Origin: Camelus bactrianus | Taxonomy: Eukaryota > Chordata > Mammalia > Artiodactyla > Camelidae | Assembly: GCF_048773025.1 (NCBI RefSeq) | Contig: NC_133544.1 | Coordinates: 310,001 to 374,000 of the forward strand | DNA: 64,000 bases | Direction of reading: 5' to 3' | In this document: positions 12,261 through 23,803 of the stretch, piece after piece | How positions within the stretch are numbered: position 1 is the stretch's first letter | How the letters are laid out: the number at the start of each line of letters is the position of its first letter | Notes under the pieces: generated by a model | The model's input: only the letters and a program-made list of their open reading frames with translations | Database searches by the model: none | What the model was told of the DNA's origin: nothing | Made by a program: the position numbers and the translations under genes

Positions 12261-13046
12261 CACCGTAAGTCCCTGTGTTATCAAGACCGGAGGCTGGAGA
12301 TCACCTGACATGTTATATTCTCATCAGAGACTCGGCAGGAAATTGTCCAATAGGTCTGGCACAGATGCCTTGGGAAGCTGTCTCAGCTGATGTTGCCCTC
12401 AATTCTGAGAGTCTCCACAGTCGGGTCTCCAGATGAGCAGGAATGTTCAGGGCCAGCTGCCTTCTTAGGTGTGTCACGTGGACCCAAGTTCTCACTCTCG
12501 GGAGACTGGTGGCACAAGGGCTGGTGAGCAGCACCTGCTGGAGACCTTTCCACTGAGGTTGAGGAGTTCTTCTGGAAGTGTCTTTCCCAGTAGATAAGCT
12601 ATCCAGCTTGCAAGGTGTGACGCTTGCATCTCTGTCTCCTGAGAGGTACTGTGAAAAGACGGCTTCTGAGGAGAATCTTGGAGACGACCAGGAGGCGGAA
12701 AGTGGTCCATCACTTTTCAGCAATCATGAGGGACTTCAGTGGTGAAGCTGGGGATCCGAGAGGCTCCAGTACAGGTTTTGCTGTTGAGCGAATCATGCTG
12801 AGGTCGGGCCGTATGAACAAAAGTTGGACGCAGGTCTCGGCAGTGTCCAGGTAGCTGGGAGAGTCTCACATTTAGCCCGTAGATCAGGGTGTTGATCAGC
12901 CAAGACCCGATGGAGCCCATCTGCGTGGAAGTACATCTGGATGTAAGTGGAGCCCTGGTTCTCATGTCAGGTATCCTAAACATTGAGTCTGCATTTGGGT
13001 AAACTGCAATTTTCCTCAAGAAAACGATTGCCCCTTTAAGAATAAA
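12261..13046. repeat. Block with no visible difference from its copy at 46296-47081
   Basis: Over about 785 bp I could find no base difference from the matching stretch in unit A2, although neighbouring DNA (11731-12260 and the stretch after 13046) shows scattered changes. Open frames on both strands translate identically in the two copies simply because the DNA is identical. None has a recognisable domain. Confidence 0.75.
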
Positions 13047-13194
13047 AACTGTAGCAAGTGGTAGATGTCTTCCTTCAAGGAGGATTGAGAAGGAGATAAG
13101 GGAAACACATTATCCACAAACTAGAACTTCCAAAAGATGTTACATCATCCAGACCAGCCTCCAGGCTTACCCAGAATTAGAGGGGCTCTCAATA

Positions 13195-13607
13195 TGGGAA
13201 GGAAAAGCTGGGCTGGTCTAACAAGATAACTCACAGGTCTAAGTATTGGAATACTGATCTGAGTTCTGCTGGACTAACTTGTAAATCTAAGTTTATCAGC
13301 ATTGGTTTGCTGTTTATGTTTTTTTGCTGGCCAGCTGGATTTTCAAAGATACAAATGTGGCTTTGGAATGTTTGTTTGCTGCCTCCCTGCTCCACTTTTG
13401 TGATGATAATGCTGCTAAAGCTGTTCCATGCCTATTGGCCAAATACCCCAAGCTTGTACTTTACCCTATAAAACCTCATGTGCACATCTTGAAGGTGGTC
13501 AGAGTTTCGGAGCAGAAGCCCCTCTGAGCCCGCAGCCGTAATACATCTGAGTACCCCAACCCTCGGAGTGGTGCTTGTTTCTTGACTGGCCTGTCATTCC
13601 CGTAACA
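13195..13607 (+). repeat. 5' LTR of the provirus
   Basis: It is 413 bp long, begins TG and ends CA, and has a TATAAAA box at about 13467. Its limits come from comparison with the 3' LTR and the solo LTR at 47229-47642, which all diverge just outside the terminal ACA. Confidence 0.88.
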
Positions 13608-13611
13608 TTTC

Positions 13612-13629
13612 TGGAGGCCCCAGCGAGAT
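13612..13629 (+). other. Retroviral primer-binding site, tRNA-Thr type
   Basis: The 18 bases TGGAGGCCCCAGCGAGAT lie 4 bp after the 5' LTR. From memory of mammalian tRNA-Thr(UGU), they are complementary to its 3' end including CCA. This is the position expected of a primer-binding site. Confidence 0.75.
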
Positions 13630-13851
13630 ACAACCACACCGGGCCCTTCAGCCGCTGGACTGGTGGCTCTGGCTGACCGGGGGATGGAATTCCAGCAGCG
13701 AATGAGGTGGCGCCGCCCGACGATATTCCGGGTTCTCCTTCGTGATGGCAACTCAGCCCCTTGGGTGGCTGAGCTACAACCAGATCCAGACTCCATGGAG
13801 GGACGGATAGACTCACCAGGTGGCCGTCCGGACAAGGTAGGAACCCCCGGG

Positions 13852-13999
13852 AGGTATCAGGTCCTGTCCCACTGAACAGAAGAGGAAGCTGACCCCCTCC
13901 TACAGGCTCTCTGTCTGATGGTATTTCAGATGGGAAATCAGGTCAGGTATCAGGTCCTGTCCCAGTGGACAGAAGAGGAGGCGGATCCCCTCCTACAGG
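13852..13999 (+). repeat. Pair of 55-bp direct repeats in the proviral leader
   Basis: The copies at 13852-13906 and 13945-13999 begin AGGTATCAGG and end CCTCCTACAGG, and differ at a few positions. They lie in the untranslated leader between the primer site and gag. Their function is unknown. Confidence 0.8.
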
Positions 14000-14935
14000 A
14001 AACAGGATATTGGTATTGGTGGGAGGAATGATATTAACCTCTCTGTGTGTCTGCGGGAGTGAATGAGCAGCCTGTGAAGCGTGCGATCAGGCTCGAGTTG
14101 GTAGCTCCACGGCATTCTGCTACGGAGTTTGAGTGAGTCCCAACCTGCGGTTCCGTTCTGACCTCATACGTCTCAGGGCGGTATCGGTCCCTCAGGGTCC
14201 CGATCGGAGTCAGCAGCTTATACTGACCCGCCAAAGCTAAGAGGCACCTTCGTCCCTGCTAGGGGAGTGGCCAGGCGGACGCTATGAAAACCCTCCCTTG
14301 TCTTGTCTGTGACACCGGCACAGGGTGGCCACACTGGGAGGGAAAAGGACATAGACAGCCAATGGGTCAACACCCCTGTGCCCTCGGAGGCTAGGATGCT
14401 ATTTCTTTGAGAAAGTCTCCTACCTGATTCTGTCACAGAACACCCGAGACTTAGTGTTCCCCTACTGAACTGACCCAAGTAGTGCCCCTTTTGCCTAGCC
14501 CCAGACCCCCAGGACTCGCGTTTAGAAGATGAATTCCTTCTGGACTGGGCTCACCCGGCCTTGGAGGTCCCTTTTCTAGTCCATTTGTTTTACCATCTGC
14601 TGTCAGTCCCATGCCCCTGATAATTTAGTTCAGGATATAGAGAGGATTTAATGAAGAAAGTCCCTGGAACTGCTTGAGGCCTTGAGCTCCAGAGGCATCA
14701 GCTGTGACTGGAACCCAGAGTCCCTGACCAAGTTAACCTTAAAACAACTCATAGACCCAGCAAGAGAGCAGTCTCTCTGGGAACTCCAGTGTGTTGAGGA
14801 GTGAAGAAAGAAAAGATATAAAGGCTACCTTCCCAAACATCTAAAAAAATGGGAGGCTCTAAGTTTAAACCCACCACTCTAGACTGCATGATTAAGAATT
14901 TCAAAAAGGGGTTCTCAGGAGACTGTGGAATTTGA

Positions 14936-16860
14936 ATGACCCCTGGCAGGCTCCGCACTTTGTGTGAGCTTAAATCGCCGGCCTTTGGAGATGGGTGGCC
15001 CTCAGGAGGAACTCTGGACCTAGCAAAAGTGCGAGCAGTCTATCAAATAATCATTGGAACCCCAGGCCACCCAGATCAATTCCCTTACATTGACTCCTGG
15101 CTGAATATCACCCAGACTCTACCCCCATGGATTCGGTTCTGCTCAAATGGACCTGGACAATGCAAGATATTAGCAGAACAGCCAGTCCAGGCCAAAAAGA
15201 CAGACAGAAAAAAGCCTATTTTCCAGGGAGACGCAGAAGACAGATATGCCTACCCCCTCCGTATGCCCCCGGGGCACCAACACCTCCTGTCTGAGGACCC
15301 AGAAGCAGAGCCCAGCCCCCAGCCTGAGCCATAGGCAGGAGACTCCGCTCAGCACAAGCCGGGAGGCCAGCACCACCGGCCCTCCAAATGCTGCTGCGGG
15401 AGACACAAGGGCCACAGCAAGTTGGGGAAGACGGGACTGTTCAGCCTGGGCACCCTGTACTCTACTGCACACCCTTTAGCACCACAGACCTTCTCAATTG
15501 GTGCCATGATACTCCTTCCTACTCCGAAAAGCTGCAGGCTATGAGTGACCTCGTAGAGTCTATCTTCCATTCTCACTAGCCCATCTGGAAAGATGTCCGC
15601 CAGCTGCTTCTGTCTCTGTTCAATACAGAGGAGAGGAGACGCATTCTCCCTGAAGCACAAAAATGGCTGCAGGGCTGAGCCCCTGAAGACACAATGGATG
15701 TTGAGGGGTGGGCCATGACACCAGGCCAGATTGGGACTTTAACACCCAACAAGAAAGAGAAGCACTGCGTGAGCACCAGGAGGCCATCCTACAAGGGCTA
15801 AGAGCAGGAGCCAAGAAGCCAACTAACATGTCTAAAACGACCACAGTGACCCAGAGGCCAGACGGAACCCCCACTGACTTCTATGAGAGACTATGTGAAG
15901 CATTCCGAGTCTACATTCCTCTTGATCCTGAGGCCCAAGAAAACCAGGGGATGGTCAACGCTGCCTTCATAACCCAATCATACCCAGATATACGCCAGAA
16001 ACCCCAAAAACTGGATGGATTCGCCGAGATGAATGCTACACAGCTGCTGGAAGTTGCAAACAAAGTTTTTGTAAACCGAGAACGGGAAGCCCAACGAGAA
16101 GCAGACCAGCGAATGAAGCAGAAAGCCACATTCCTTGCAGCAGCCCTGAGGAAAACAAGCTTCAGCCAGAATCCTGCACCACCCCGGAAGAGGGGACCCC
16201 AACCATGGATGCCCCTGGGCCAAGACCAGTGTGCATACTGCCGGGAGACAGGACACTGGAAGAACGAGTGCCCAAACAGAAAGGATGGAAAGAGAGCACC
16301 CCCAAAAGGCCTATTTATCAGCTGGAGCCACCAGCCAGTAATCACATCGGACTGGCTGGGGTCAACTCAGAATAGGAGAAACCGGCCCCCTGCCCCTGGG
16401 CCCCCGGGAGCCCAAGGTCAAGATGTTTATAGGGGGCCAACCAATGACTTTTATGGTAGACACAGGAGCAGAGTATTCTGTGGTGACCCAAACTGTAGCC
16501 CCCCCGACCAAGAAAAAGACAACTATTATAGGGGCTACTGGGGACTCAACTGCCTGCCATTTCTGCCAACCACGATCCTGTCAAGTAGGGGGCCATCTAG
16601 TGACACATGCCTTTATTCACTGTAAGGGACCATATTTAGTGTTATTAACTACCCCTACAGCTGTTAAAGTTGCAGGAATCATCCCTTGGATCCACCACTC
16701 CAGGGTTAAGAGAGCGAATTCACCTCAGACAGAGGGTCCCTGGGAAATTGAGTGTGTCCCAGGAGACCTGCTCAAGATCAAGAGGGACCAGAAAAGGATC
16801 GACAAGCCCTGCTCTAGCCACACCTGGAAGCTGGCTAGCCAATGCACGGCTGAAGCTTGA
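14936..16860 (+). pseudogene. Fossil gag and protease parts of the provirus
   Basis: Matrix-like sequence occurs at about 14936-15334, with the gammaretroviral GTPGHPDQFPYIDSW motif. Capsid followed by nucleocapsid is at about 15708-16300, with one CCHC zinc knuckle (CAYCRETGHWKNEC). A retropepsin-like stretch with the DTGAEYSVV motif lies near 16440-16480. These motifs place the element among class I retroviruses. The region is broken and is listed only as fossil parts. Confidence 0.88.
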
Positions 16861-16926
16861 GGATCGACGAGCCCTGCTCTAGCCACTCCCGGAGGCTGGC
16901 TAGTCAACGCATGGCCGAAGCCTGAG
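16795..16926 (+). repeat. Tandem repeat of about 66 bp inside the provirus
   Basis: Two adjacent copies (about 16795-16860 and 16861-16926), each starting AGGATCGAC and running through CCCTGCTCTAGCCAC. They lie between the protease part and the envelope part. Confidence 0.75.
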
Positions 16927-17259
16927 GAAAGCTCAACGCAGCTGTTAAATGTATTTCTTTTGTGCTCCCTTGCCTCTTTCCTTGTTTGCTATACTAGTCT
17001 GCGTACTAGCAGTGGGGATATCTAGCGCCACCCCACCTGACTGGAACATAGGCCATAGAATCCTGGTAGCTATTTTATACCTTGGTATAATTAGTGCCAT
17101 CACTGCAGCATCATGTCTAAGATAATCATAAGGCTGATGCTACTGACGCTAATGCCCTCACTCCCCTTGGCTGCACGATGCACCTGCATGTAACCGGGTG
17201 ACAAGTGGTCCATGTACCAACCTGTATTTTCAGCTTACAGGTGAATTCAGCCATGATCT

Positions 17260-17699
17260 TCAATGAATAGCAGAAACCCTGGGAACTCTACAAAATCAGA
17301 TTGACTCTCTGGCCGAGGTGGTCTTACAAAACAGGAGGGGTCTGGACCTACTCAAGGACAAAGAGGGGGGACTATGCCTCTTCCTAAATGAAGAGTACTG
17401 TTTTATGCCAATCAATCAGGAATTGTTACAGGGATAGTTCAAGAGCTACAAGACCCAGTGGAAAAGAGAAAACATATTTTAGATAAGAGCCCATGACAGG
17501 CCCCTGGGGCTGGACCTCCTGGCTGGCACCGTTCATAGGTCCTTTGCTCCTGATTTTTGCAGTTCTGCTAATTGGGCCCCGTGTCCTAAACTTCCTGACC
17601 CGCTTTGTCAGTGAGCAGAAAGAGGCTATAAAACTTCAGATGTTAGCCTCCAATTATGAGCCCCTGCAACATCTAAGTGATGATGCTTACACCAACTAG
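17260..17699 (+). pseudogene. Fossil envelope transmembrane part of the provirus
   Basis: The [10 protein letters not shown]-like motif of class I envelopes is near 17320-17350. A hydrophobic membrane-spanning stretch (about 17520-17590) and a short cytoplasmic tail follow, ending just before the polypurine tract. Only the end of an envelope was recognised, and the element is broken. Confidence 0.85.
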
Positions 17700-17714
17700 G
17701 GTTGTGAAAGCATC

Positions 17715-17726
17715 AAGAGGGGGGAA
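17715..17726 (+). other. Polypurine tract of the provirus
   Basis: The purine run AAGAGGGGGGAA directly precedes the 3' LTR, as expected for the plus-strand primer of a retrovirus. Confidence 0.8.
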
Positions 17727-18190
17727 TGTGAAGGAAAAGCTGGGCTGGTCTAACAAGATGATTCACAGGTCTAGGAATGTGAAGGAGAGGCTGGGCTGGG
17801 CTAACAAGATAACTCACAAGTCTAAGTATTGGAATACTGATCTGAATTCTGCTAGACTAACTTGTAAATCTAAGTTTATCAGTGTTGGTTTGCTGTTTAT
17901 GTTTTTTGCTAGCCAGCTGGATTTTCAAAGATACTTATCTGGCTTTGGAATGTTTGTTTGCTGCCTCCCCACCTCCACTTTTGTGATGATAATGCTGCTA
18001 AAGCTGTTCCATGCCTATTGGCCAAATACCCCAAGCTTGTACTTTACCATATAAAACCTCATGTGCACATCTTGAAGATGCTCAGAATTTCGGAGCAGAA
18101 GCCCCTCTGAGCCCGCAGGCATAATACATCTGAATACTCCAACCCTCCGTGTGGTGCTTGTTTCTTGACTGGCCTGTCATTTTCATAACA
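17727..18190 (+). repeat. 3' LTR of the provirus, with a duplicated first 51 bp
   Basis: The LTR spans 464 bp because its first 51 bp (17727-17777) are a tandem copy of the start of the LTR proper. The part from 17778 to 18190 is 413 bp, the same length as the 5' LTR. Neither the 5' LTR nor the solo LTR has the extra copy. Confidence 0.82.
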
Positions 18191-21100
18191 AACGAATTCC
18201 TGGAACAGCAATGACCCAGTAAGTTTAATTCTCCCCATTGAAGGCAAAAAGGGACTGGCCAGCTCTAGCAACTGGAATAATAAAGAATGCAGTTCACTAA
18301 TCAATCACAGTGAAGAATTCAGGAACACGGGGATGGCTGTTAGTGTTTTGTGAGGGTTCAAGGCAACACAGTGCTGCTGTGTTTACTGTGCAGTTTCCTG
18401 CCCCTAGGGGCTGACGCGGCTCCACCATCAGCCCCGAAGTTGTCTCCTCAGGAAACCGAGGAACCACAGGGACAAGTTCAAGGAGTGATGAGGCCTTGAG
18501 CCTTGTAATCTTCTGTTTTGGGCTCTATGGCTTGAAGGATTTCTCTAATTGTAGGAGATTGATTAATACTAGGAAGATGTTTACGAGAATATATTTGAAC
18601 CCTGAAGGAAGGTGCACTGTGAATTTTGCAAATACCAGCGTGAGGCTTCGAAAACATGGAAGGTGATAGCTGATTCGATGGGAGAAAAAAATCAATTCTT
18701 CCAGAACTTGCGTTAGTACCATCAGAGACAGAACGAATAAAAATGCTTTCATTTCATTTAATTTAATGTCTTCTATCAAGTTCTAGAATTACTTCTCTCT
18801 TTGGAGATACAGTAATTCTACCATAATATTTCACTGAACAGTCTTAACCGTAAAATGGACAAAGGTGGAGAAATGAATGCATAAACTGTGTGCATCTCTC
18901 GAAGGGCCTAAATATAAGAGGAGGCTCAGGGCACAGACGTGTCGAGGCTCGTCACAGGTCCCCACTGTGGGAACTGCTCTAGTTCCCTGAGCCTGGGCTG
19001 CTCTCAGTCATTCAGCTGAGCAGGGAGGGTGCGGCTCAATGACCGTTAGGATGGAAGGAAGCTCATCATCAACCTGGAGAAACTTCTGTTAAGAGAAGGG
19101 ACTGGGGAGACTCCATGTCTTTCCTCAGAGCCACTGGCTACTAGGAGGATGTTGGGAGGGCTGCTCAGAGGGCTGACAGTGCCTGAAGCACATGCATTTA
19201 TAAGAGTCTCTTTTTCAAAGTCCTGGATCTTGCCAATAATAGCAGAACCAGGAGGGAGTTGGGATTTTCTGGGGCCTTCATTCGCTTTAAATGAAGTTTA
19301 AGTATCTTAGCATGTGTCCTTCGAGGTGTCTCACCTACACTGTGACAGAGGTGGTTTGCCACTTTAAGAAAATAAGAGGTGGACACGGTTTCCCATTCCA
19401 TCCTGCACCTCTTCCCTACAGTTGAAATGTCCTGTGTCAGCTTATTTGTAAACTAGGTTTAAAAGCGGCCCAGGTGGAATAAACATATGAAGCAAAACAG
19501 CAATTTTCTTCTAAAATTATTTGCAGTTGATTGAAATAAACATGAACAGATTCAACAGGTTTTCATGGGAAACCCGAATTTTTATTGCAAATAAAAGAGT
19601 TGACAAAGTCTCAGGAATTGCCCAATGAATTTGCCTACTTGCTGCTAGAGAATTTTTATGTAACAAGTTAGTGGACTCTTCTCCTGGCTGAAATTCTGAA
19701 CACCTTTTAGGATTCTCCCAGAAAGCGGTTTACAAAAGTGCTAGGCATGACACAACAATACCTGCAGGAACAGGACGATGTAAGTCAGAGAAGCCGTGCT
19801 GAACAGTCTGAGGGGCCACATTAAATTTCTCTGTGAGGAACGTTGGTTTGGAAAATCTTTGACTACAGTTCAGGTTTAGTCCAGAAAAAAAAAAAAAAGA
19901 AATGAGGAGATGGTCCTCTGGTTCCTCATAAGGATGAAAATTAAGATAACAAGACCTGACAAGTTGGAGGAATAGACTATGGGGAGAATTTTAGAGGAAG
20001 TGGAAGTTGCGGAGACACTGACTGTGGAAGACCTGAGGGTACAGCGGAGGTGCAGCAGTAAGAGGAGAGGGAGGAATTGGTGCTGGAGGGAAGCCTGAGA
20101 CCCACAGGCCAGGGAAGGGGAGCCCGAGGCTTCAGAGGCCCAGATTTCTTTCCTTAGTCCCTGTTTGCCTCAGTTAATCTTATGATCATAATTTACAAGA
20201 GGTAATTAGAGGTTCTAAAACATGTTTGAAAGGCACAGAATGATGAGGTAAATAGCTGTACCATTCAGTTTTGGAGATTTTACATAGTTCTTCAAGTCGG
20301 TTTTAAGAAAAGTAAGTTTGAGATTTTCTAAAGTCCCCCATAATGGCCATTGACATGTATATATAATGGAAGCATGAATCGCTTTTGGCCAGGCCTGTCC
20401 ATTTCACTATACATTTCCACAGGGAAGGTCCGTGGTTTTAAAACACAAAAGTAGCTGGGGTTCCTGTAGCAGAGGTGACCTCAGAACAGTTAGATAACTT
20501 GGACCCCAATTCTGAAGCTGATTTCTGGAGAAAAAAGGAATAATTTCTAAGCAGCATAAAGGGTCAAACTGCTCAAATAGTGCAAATAGCCAGCAAGCCC
20601 AACACCAGTCAGGTCTAAGGGATCAGTCTGGTTCTGAAGGAGCCAGGCTGAAGGATGCTCAGCACAGGCCCAGTAGATCAGCCCCTATTCCCAAGGAGTG
20701 GGAGGAAGGCCGGCCACTTCCAGCTGGAACAACCTGCTTTCAAAGTCAGAGTGAAAGCCCAATAAGTACTTGCCTACAGTGCAAGGTCTTACCTACAAAG
20801 GACACACCTTACAATAGTTCTCAGGCAAAGCCTGCAGAGCTTCCTACTGCACAGATGTGGAAGCTGGGCTCCAGGAGAATGACTTAGACTCAAACTGCAG
20901 GGTCGGGGAGAAACACAGGGCGCAGCCATGGGACCAGTGTGGGTCCCACAACTGTTTGCTCAGCAGCCCCACAGTCATACGGGGTCTTGTCTGATTCCAT
21001 AAGGGCCCTGAAAATGTTGACCTGATACAAAGAGATGGCCAGTCATTTCTCCAGGAAGAAGAAATGTTTTCATCTGGGATCAACAGCAATTTACGGTCAG

Positions 21101-23640
21101 TGCCTGGAATCACACTGAGCCACCGGCAAGTTCCTAGCATACACGGGGATAAGAACTATTTTGTGGATGGGAATGGATGTTGCAGGAAGGGCTGTAGTGA
21201 ACAAGGCACCCAGGGCTTCTCACCGACTGAGCTGTGACCACCCCTCACTGCCTGAGTCCTTGCCAGGAGGGAACAGGGTGTCTTTCTTCTTCTCTGATAG
21301 GACATGAGAGCCCACCGTGCTGTCACCAAACTCTATTTCAGTGAGGTTTCTGTGTATTCAGTATTATTATCATTTTTCCCACTTTGTGAGGTTGGATCAG
21401 TTTTGTTGCAGAAGCCAGGCTGCCCCAATCAGGCAATGCTGGGAAAATGGGTTAATCTTCATGGTGAAATAAAAGTGAATCATGTGGATGGCAAAAAACA
21501 AATTCACATATAGAGACACTCATTGGAAGGAAACTCCACACCAGATCTGAATTATGCAGGTTTTTGTATTTAAGCCTGGAGATGGAGCAGAGATCAGACT
21601 GTGGCTAAACCCAGAACCCAGAGAGCAATTGTGTTGTTCCCAGCATGTTCAGATGTTCTGAACAAGGAGCTAAATGCAGGTGAGACTGTGTTATCCAGAT
21701 CCCTCCCTACAACTGAAGATTAAGGGATAAAGAATGAGATAATTTTGTAATATAAAGAGGATACAGGAATAAAGAAACATTCTGCTGATGGAACTAAAAT
21801 ATTGAAGCCCCCATCGTGGAAAATTGCTACTTTCTTACAAAGTTTAGGAAGCACTCACCATAAATCCAGCCATTTAATAGTAAATATGTCTCTCGGTGAA
21901 ATTAAAGCTCACGTTCACTGAAAACACTGTGTGCAGGTGCTCGTGGGGCCTTCACACATGCTGTAAAGTGGAAAAAAGGGCTAAACCCATAGCTCAGTGC
22001 AGGGCCGTGTGCTGATGGCGTCTGAGGTACAATTAAGCCCAGCATCGCAGCCCTTGTCATGGGATTTAAGAAAACAGAGTCGCTCAGTCATTACTGGAAA
22101 ATCCTAGAACTCCACTTTCCCTCAGATGCCATCAATTTCCTGTCACAGGACTATGTCTTGTGTGTGTCAGAGACAATACTTGGACAGATGAGGTTTGGAT
22201 GCAGATATGATACAAGAGTGTGAGTCTCTGCACGTACGTGCATGTGCACCTGCGTGTCTGTGTGTGTGTGTGTCCCTGCGCACACTGAGGGGAGCCCAGG
22301 TCATATGTCTCATGATGGTTTCCAGGACTTCCAACTTCTTCTGAATTTGTATAAGCCCAGCTCATTTTATTTATAAAACTAACAGTATTCTTTACAGAAA
22401 TTTGTAATAGGAATATTCATTCAAATCAATATCTTTCCAGTCATCAATGTAAACTCTATCCATTGATCCTCTATCCAGGATTCTGACATTAATTTTCTCA
22501 GAAGCATGTGAACCTCGGTGCAGCCCAGTCTTTCCAAGAATACTTCTGAGAATTCAGGATGAAGCCTGGGATTCTAAACCCGCTTTCTGTGTGTTCCTGT
22601 GCCTCCTTACTGAACTTCCCTGACTCAGAGTCTCAATGCATATTTCATAACCTCACCCTCTTCCTCGTTATGCTTTCCAGCTTCTGAAGCTAAGACCCTC
22701 GCCTGTGTGGATGAGTCTAACCCATAAGCCTTCGAGCTGCTCCAGGCTTTGGTCTGAGGGCAGCACACCTGGGTGGGGAGTGGTTTCTTGAAAGACTCAG
22801 TATCAAAAGATGACACAGAGGAGTTGGCAGTGACCCTCAGGCTGCACACCTGGCAGTTCACACTCAGAAACTTTAGTCACCTGGGATTTGGCAGTTGATC
22901 CAGGAGTGCGGGGTGAATCTTCCTCCCAGCTATCATGCCACATGGAGACGTCAAACACAGGTAGGGGAGGTGTGGTCCCATTTCTCACATCACATGGACA
23001 ATCTCTGCATCTCTGTGTAGATTTAAACATGCAGAGCAGAGGGGAGATTGAGAGCACGTTACATTGTTCATGTCATTTATGTAAAAATAAGACAACACAG
23101 TGAAAATTAAGCATCTTTCAATCTCAATCCCACGATAAGTAAAGATGTTTTCCTGAATGCTGCTATTGATAGAAAGTCAACTATTAGAGACTCCTGAGAA
23201 TGCGTGCATGACCCCTGCTCACACATGATCAGATACACACGATCATAGAACAGAACCGTCATGTTCTCATCACAGGAGGGGGTCCAGGAAGCCTCACCAG
23301 GCTTGTCCAACACTGTCTTAGAAGTGATTCTGGACCACTTACGTCCAGACAGGCAGAGCAAACATGAAAATACGGGGTCAAAATCTCACTTTATATGTGT
23401 CTCTGGACAGTCCACAAATGACTTACTATTCTGGGAATCTTTAAATCTCCAATATGGGAGGAACACTGACAACTACAGCACAGGATTTGTGTGCATGTGT
23501 AGAAACAAAAGAACATAGCAGGGTGCTAAGAGTTTACCCTGAAAAATTGACGTAATAAACATGATATTTCCAAATGCTACCAACACCAGCAAACCACAGA
23601 CACTCACAGCTGCTCAGGGGCTGGGCCCTCTCTGAGGCCA
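18191..23640. repeat. Segmental duplication block B1, 5' flank of V2
   Basis: This block pairs with 47643-53140 in B2 (close) and with about 640-6640 and 34690-40670 in the A units (more diverged). It lacks the LINE-1 tail found in the A units. A pure A run near 19888 and TG repeats near 22240-22275 are the only simple repeats noted. Short open frames on both strands are not kept between copies, and no gene was recognised. Confidence 0.82.
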
Positions 23641-23673
23641 ACAAGGCCCAGACATCCTATATAGTGAGATGAC

Positions 23674-23704
23674 ATGCAAATAGGGCCTCCCTCTGAGGAT
23701 AAAG
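23674..23704 (+). promoter_or_regulatory. IGHV promoter of V2: octamer and TATA-like box
   Basis: Perfect octamer ATGCAAAT at 23674-23681 and GATAAAG at 23698-23704, with the leader ATG at 23804. Same layout as V1. Confidence 0.9.
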
Positions 23705-23803
23705 CCACCAATCCCTGGACCTGCAGCTCTGGGAGAGCAGCCCCAGCCCGGGATTATCAGCTGCTCCCATTCTCTGATCAGGACTGAACGCAGACGAATC
23801 ACC

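Larger units (their letters stand above)
7281..13194. repeat. A1 3' flank, IGHV4-type spacer
   Basis: This stretch pairs closely with 41312-47228 behind V4. It also matches, more distantly, the DNA behind the IGHV4 gene V3 (30066-34050). Shared landmarks include the GGGTGCTCA..GACCCACCAAGGGCAGGGCTGAGCCCCAGAGCAGGTGCAGAG stretch of the first 100 bp, given here by its pieces at 7307-7365, and the pyrimidine-rich stretch near 7395. It does not match the DNA behind V2 or V6. It carries one IGHV relic (9953-10181). No other gene was recognised. Confidence 0.8.
13195..18190 (+). mobile_element. Endogenous retrovirus, class I (gammaretrovirus-like), two LTRs
   Basis: A fossil provirus of about 5.0 kb lies in the same direction as the V genes. 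It comprises a 5' LTR, a tRNA-Thr type primer site, gag and protease parts, an envelope transmembrane part, a polypurine tract and a 3' LTR. It is shorter than a full gammaretrovirus, and no reverse transcriptase or integrase was recognised. It is broken in many places and looks incapable of expression as a virus. The two LTRs differ at roughly 7% of sites by eye, suggesting an insertion some 15-20 million years old under usual mammalian rates; this is rough. The flanks suggest a 4-bp target duplication (AATA left, AACG right, both one step from AACA in the uninterrupted paralogue near 672). The matching place in unit B2 holds a solo LTR. Confidence 0.9.

Noticed and set aside
12313-13019. Overlapping open frames on both strands, identical in the copy at 46348-47054
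   Set aside because: The identity is at DNA level over the whole block, including both strands, which points to recent conversion rather than protein constraint.
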